NCBI GenBank assembly: GCA_964019155.1
Contig: OZ025243.1
Coordinates: 14,433,444 to 14,497,443 of the forward strand
Direction: 5' to 3'
Length of the DNA stretch: 64,000 nt
Source of the DNA: Osedax fenrisi
Taxonomy: Eukaryota; Annelida; Polychaeta; Sabellida; Siboglinidae
Shown here: positions 60,913-64,000 of the stretch, piece after piece
How the letters are laid out: the number at the start of each line of letters is the position of its first letter
Position numbering within the stretch: the first letter of the stretch is position 1
The notes under the pieces: model-generated
The model's input: only the letters and a program-made list of their open reading frames with translations
Told to the model about the DNA's origin: nothing
Database searches by the model: none
Made by a program: the position numbers and the translations under genes

Positions 60913-63900
60913 TAATAACACTATTAATATATTTACTATATTAATTATACCCTATAATATTTAATTTAATTATTAGTTATAATCTATTTATTAAAAGTTA
61001 ATATTTATATAAATAGCACTTAGTTAACTGTTTACTAATTACCACCGACCTTAGAATCAAAGATGGTTTCAATAAGAAGACCACGAGCATTGTAAACGTA
61101 TTTCGTGTTCTTTCTTTCCACTAAGAATCCGTCATCATCATATTTATAGACTTGGGAAGTTATCTAAAGTATGGGTTGCATCGTGTAACGCACAATCTTA
61201 ATTCTATTAATAAACGATGTGTTCATTATAAACAGGTTATAGATACTGTAGTGTATTAAAGATCAGGTAATATGCGAAGGACTAACATGTCCTTGAGGAT
61301 TTGTCGGGAATACGTGTACAGATTTATCCGGGTTTATGAGTTGAACGATTTGCGATTGTCGGTTCCAGGTTAAAGTGTATTTCAATAGTTGCTTGGTTAT
61401 TAAATTAGATTCCTCTTGTTCAATTAATCTCGACGCATTATCGTATTTGTAACTTGTTTTGTACCTTCCATCCAAAGACTATAATATGTAATATATGTAT
61501 ATTACTTTATATAAATTAATTATCTTCTATAGTGTAGAGTACATTCTAAATGATAAGTATATATATATATTATAAATAACTAGTCAATAAAATTGTATTA
61601 TTTTGATTATAAAAATTAATATATTAAATGTTTTCACTTTTATAGATTTTATCACAGAATGTAACTTCGTATAATTATACTATATAATATATTTAATACT
61701 TTAAATTATTATACTATCTTAGTCTATGATTATATCTAATACAGCAAAGGAATAACAATGATGATTACCATACCTTAGCAGCCATTGATAGTATTCTTCC
61801 TGTACGACTTTCGTATTCAAATTGCATGGTATATATTCCCTTGCTACCATGCCTTAAACGTATTGATACTATTCTCCCTGTATCCGTATACAACAACCAT
61901 TATTAATCCATATTATCATAGTTATTATAATCATATGGTTAGTTTTTGTTTGATAGTATTATTATTTTATTAAATAGTATTATAATTATTTTTAATATTA
62001 TTATTATAATTATTATTACAAGTTATTTATTACTCTAATACATTAATGGTGCCACACACACTTTTGTAGTATTTCGCTTACCTAGATTATCGTATTGATT
62101 CTTGAACACAAAGCTGTTGTCCTGTATACTGTCGAACCTGCCATGCTTGTCTTCGTTAAGTTCCGTCGAGAATGTGAATCTGTCTGTTGGAATATACATC
62201 TAGCTAGTAAATATAAATCTTAGTAGAATATACATCTAGCTAGTAAATATAAATCTTAGTAGAATATAAACACCTATTATAACGTTATATGTGTTATATA
62301 TCAGGTTACCACCATACTTATAAGTAATGTATCATTACATATAATAATACGACCACGATTACATATAGACCTTCACGCAATATTATTTATAAGGGTGGCA
62401 TATATATATAAGTATCAGTAATGCTTTTTGTTTAATTTTTAATTTTGTTGTTCATATAACAACTTATAACCAATACTCAAATGAAAGCACTGATAATGCA
62501 TTAACTATCTATTGGTATGCGCTAATGCATGTGATATCTAACCAATGGTGTCTGTTTGTCCTAGGGTTTTATACTTTGTCTCGCGGATAGAGGTCTTAAA
62601 GACTTCGTGATCCTTGGTGAAGGACGTAACCGTGGACGTGACCCTTAGAAGGTCATCGTAGGTATACGTGTATGTAGCAGAGATCAGCTTCGAACTAAGA
62701 ACAGTGAATTAGTTGTCATTTATGTGTATGTAGAGTAATCTATTTAGTATTATATAGTAATGTATAGATTGCAAACTTGTTCAGTGGCGTATATGGGTGG
62801 ATATCTAAACTAATACCAGTACCAAGAACATGAATGGTATATGACATTATTATTTTACAGTCAAGTTATTTTATTGCACAATATCAATATTATGATTGCA
62901 GAGTTATAATTAAATAATATTTAAACTTAATTACTGATGGTATTTTATTACTAAATATAAACTATAGTAAGCATATCATGTGATTACACTTTCTATCTTT
63001 GGTAATAGGTATCTGCTCCACGATATCTATATACTATATGCTATATATAGTCTATATATAGACTATATATAAACTATATATACATTACTATAGTCATTTA
63101 TTAAGTATGGCAGTGATATAATAAAATAATATAATCAAACCATGGAGGTAAATTATTATTAGAAATCGGAGCATTCAAAACAACTTCTATGTATAACAAA
63201 ACGTGATGTAAATGCGTGTGTAGTAATACCGGACCCACACCACACTACAATATCGCTATACAACACAGCTATTCTAGTGTCTATGTGCGGATGTTCGCTA
63301 ACCTAAATGAGAACTGCACGCTGTGTTTACGAGCGAGTTTAGCGGTGTCGTAGGTCAGAGTGCACAGGAAGTAGCGGTTCAACACATCGCTCCACTCCGA
63401 TAGCTCCGAGAACAGCAGTTGTCCTTGTTTAGAATATATGAAGGTCACCTTGGATAGGTTGTAGCTGATCGCCTGGATACTATCGTGTTCGGTGTACTCG
63501 AATGTTACCTGTGGTGAGGTGAGGGTGTTATATTATATATATATATTATTAAAATATTTATTATAGATTTTAAAAATTACCATTATTTTATATGTTTATT
63601 ATGTATACAAATATTTTATTTCAATACGTTTTACATTTATTTTAGAAGTTTATAAGATAAATTTAAATACACAAAAATAATAATAATTATATAATTTACT
63701 CTAAATATAAATTGATAACATTTCTTACAACTTTTCTAAATATCATTTGAGATTAAATAAAGCAATTATAGGTTATTTAATCTTATTTTCTGTATAAGCT
63801 ATGATAAATCATTCATCATTATAACCTTTCGATTAGTCAATAGTTTCTGATTGGCTGAGGGATATTTGACCTCTAGAAGGCGTCCGAGTATGTCACGCAC

Positions 63901-64000
63901 TTCAACGTAGGTGCTATTGTCGCGTTTGTAGGATATCTCGGTGCGAGAGAATAGGGGCGTGGTCTCAAAGTGATGCTGTAGTCCACTAGGTGTCTCCACT
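56949..64000 (-). CDS. Teneurin, 3' part (12 exons visible; 5' end outside window)
   Basis: Teneurins are type II transmembrane cell-adhesion proteins with a large extracellular beta-propeller and a bacterial-like YD-repeat barrel. This gene shows the YD barrel and the region after it. Minus-strand exons are 63826->64000, 63303-63508, 62543-62694, 62082-62183, 61774-61877, 61287-61478, 61050-61163, 60334-60500, 59814-59947, 59460-59614, 58878-58983 and 56949-57589. Every junction has GT/AG and compatible phases. Recognisable blocks include YKYDDDGFLVERK, LYHYDADNRL, VQYFYNDLRRPALVTHS, ITYTPLG, DTGRWTS and IHDWLYEIYG. The order matches the end of vertebrate teneurins. The frame ends at TGA (56951-56949) without an evident C-terminal Tox-GHH/TCAP region. 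Introns are short (about 100-1300 bp). The last exon lies in the duplicated segment, and this right-hand copy is the one continuous with the gene. The numbered family member cannot be assigned. Confidence 0.9.
58363..58412. repeat. (AT)25 tract at the right duplication boundary
   Basis: Fifty bases of pure AT follow TACACAC. The left copy has the same flank but only (AT)7 before GAGGG. The duplication boundary is within or immediately after this tract. Confidence 0.9.
58878..58983 (-). CDS. Teneurin exon, region after the barrel
   Basis: The exon encodes ENVQNGNVYKDMSVLQGYQK and LDLVTVNKWKPML. It sits where vertebrates have the PFNLYMFKSNNP segment, with little residue identity. The assignment is supported by exact phase fit on both sides: phase 0 in, with one base out completing a GAT codon with the next exon. 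Confidence 0.75.
59460..59614 (-). CDS. Teneurin exon with RDYDxxxGRWTS-like end
   Basis: The exon encodes GYNSMIIDATDSSLLHTTDG and VLDTDTGRWTSLNYNK. It corresponds to the vertebrate GFHGGLYDPLTKLVHF...RDYDVLAGRWTSPDY segment. The Rhs-like core ending is recognisable, although RDYD is changed to LDTD. Confidence 0.92.
59814..59947 (-). CDS. Teneurin exon after barrel core
   Basis: The exon encodes ETFYYVMLDINNSPYIIYN and ILRITYTPLG, matching the vertebrate EEYYVASDNTGTPLAVFS...LQYTAYGE. It has one base in and one base out. Confidence 0.93.
60334..60500 (-). CDS. Teneurin YD-barrel exon
   Basis: The translation contains LYHYDADNRLVIIDND, VQYFYNDLRRPALVTHS and AITEYFYDSRNR. It matches the conserved block LQYFYSDLHNPTRITHVYN...EITSLYYDLQGH. 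This is one of the two clearest teneurin signatures in the window. Confidence 0.95.
60832..60903. repeat. (AT)~36 tract in a teneurin intron
   Basis: About 72 bp of pure AT repeat between the exons at 60334-60500 and 61050-61163. Confidence 0.92.
61050..61163 (-). CDS. Teneurin YD-barrel exon
   Basis: The exon encodes QVYKYDDDGFLVERKNTKYV followed by YNARGLLIETIFDSK. It closely follows the vertebrate teneurin YKIDDDGYLCQRG...FEYNSKGLL block. Both ends are phase 0. Confidence 0.92.
61287..61478 (-). CDS. Teneurin YD-barrel exon
   Basis: This 64-codon exon encodes YKTSYKYDNASRLIEQEE and YTLTWNRQSQIVQLINPDKS, two YD-type strands separated by a variable loop. It aligns with the vertebrate YDLNGNLHLLNPG region. 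Both ends are phase 0. Confidence 0.87.
61774..61877 (-). CDS. Teneurin YD-barrel exon
   Basis: The exon encodes GRIVSIRLRHGSKGIYTMQF followed by EYESRTGRILSMAAK. This corresponds to the vertebrate HGRIKEV...VQYDSMGRV block. It has two bases in and a phase 0 exit. Confidence 0.85.
62082..62183 (-). CDS. Teneurin YD-barrel exon
   Basis: This 102-bp exon encodes RFTFSTELNEDKHGRFDSIQ and DNSFVFKNQYDNLG. The local pattern fits a barrel turn. It has two bases in and one base out, matching its neighbours. Confidence 0.78.
   Translation of the reverse strand, partial: TDSHSRRNLTKTSMAGSTVYRTTALCSRINTII
62543..62694 (-). CDS. Teneurin YD-barrel exon
   Basis: The exon encodes LISATYTYTYDDLLRVTS and ETKYKTLGQTDTIG. 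A TYTYDD-type YD strand is followed by a 'Y..LG' element, as in teneurin barrels. It has one base in and one base out. Confidence 0.82.
63303..63508 (-). CDS. Teneurin YD-barrel exon
   Basis: The translation includes VTFEYTEHDSIQAISYN, VTFIYSKQGQLLFSEL and YFLCTLTYDTAKLARKH, alternating strands that align with the vertebrate teneurin segment before the DYTYHDNSFR block. It is phase 0 in and phase 2 out. Confidence 0.8.
63826..64000 (-). CDS. Teneurin exon (truncated by window edge)
   Basis: The exon encodes TPSGLQHHFETTPLFSR and YVEVRDILGRLLEVKYPS and stays open to the window edge. The donor is AAG|GTTATA, phase 0. The G-R-L-L/YVEV pattern resembles YD-barrel strands. The identity rests mainly on context with the downstream exons. 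Confidence 0.75.

Overview
The window is animal (metazoan) nuclear DNA, very AT-rich, with short GC-richer exons scattered through AT-rich introns and many (AT)n runs. Two conserved animal genes can be rebuilt exon by exon on the minus strand. One is the 3' half of a teneurin, a large cell-surface adhesion protein; it enters from the right edge at 64000. The other is a complete AIFM1 (apoptosis-inducing factor, mitochondrion-associated 1). Teneurins are described mainly from bilaterians, which suggests a bilaterian with an AT-rich genome. I cannot name the species.

Layout from left to right. Positions 1-20,955 hold no conserved host gene that I can support. They contain a decayed LINE inside an inverted-repeat structure (282-2080), clusters of hairpins and minisatellites (5.4-7.0 kb), a foldback element (7965-8326), GTGTAC palindromes (9.08-9.28 kb), a young 5'-truncated LINE with an open reverse-transcriptase frame (13,655-15,738), a small inverted-repeat element (17,247-17,500) and long (AT)n tracts. 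AIFM1 runs from 40,061 down to 20,956 in 13 exons. Its phases agree at every junction and give 562 codons. Its 8.1-kb intron 6 (25,102-33,235) holds a degenerate satellite array, a 480-bp MITE with an 8-bp target duplication, a kilobase of GGGTTTGGGTTGGG telomere-like repeat and a minisatellite.

The main feature is a direct tandem duplication of about 14.4 kb. Positions 29,421-43,827 are repeated at 43,975-58,415 and are almost identical; the length differences I can see lie in (AT)n tracts. A 147-bp non-duplicated filler separates the copies. The unit contains the last large teneurin exon plus AIFM1 exons 1-6. The right copy therefore completes the teneurin that enters from the right, and the left copy completes AIFM1. 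Between them lie an orphan AIFM1 5' fragment (54,613-47,790) and an orphan teneurin 3' exon (43,037-42,397). One breakpoint falls inside the MITE in AIFM1 intron 6 and the other inside an (AT)n tract in the last teneurin intron. The near-identity of the introns means either a very recent event or an assembly false duplication; the unique filler favours a real event or a distinct haplotype.

Teneurin and AIFM1 are adjacent and head-to-tail, about 2.3 kb apart, with no evident functional link. Teneurin acts in cell-cell adhesion at the plasma membrane. AIFM1 acts in the mitochondrial intermembrane space.
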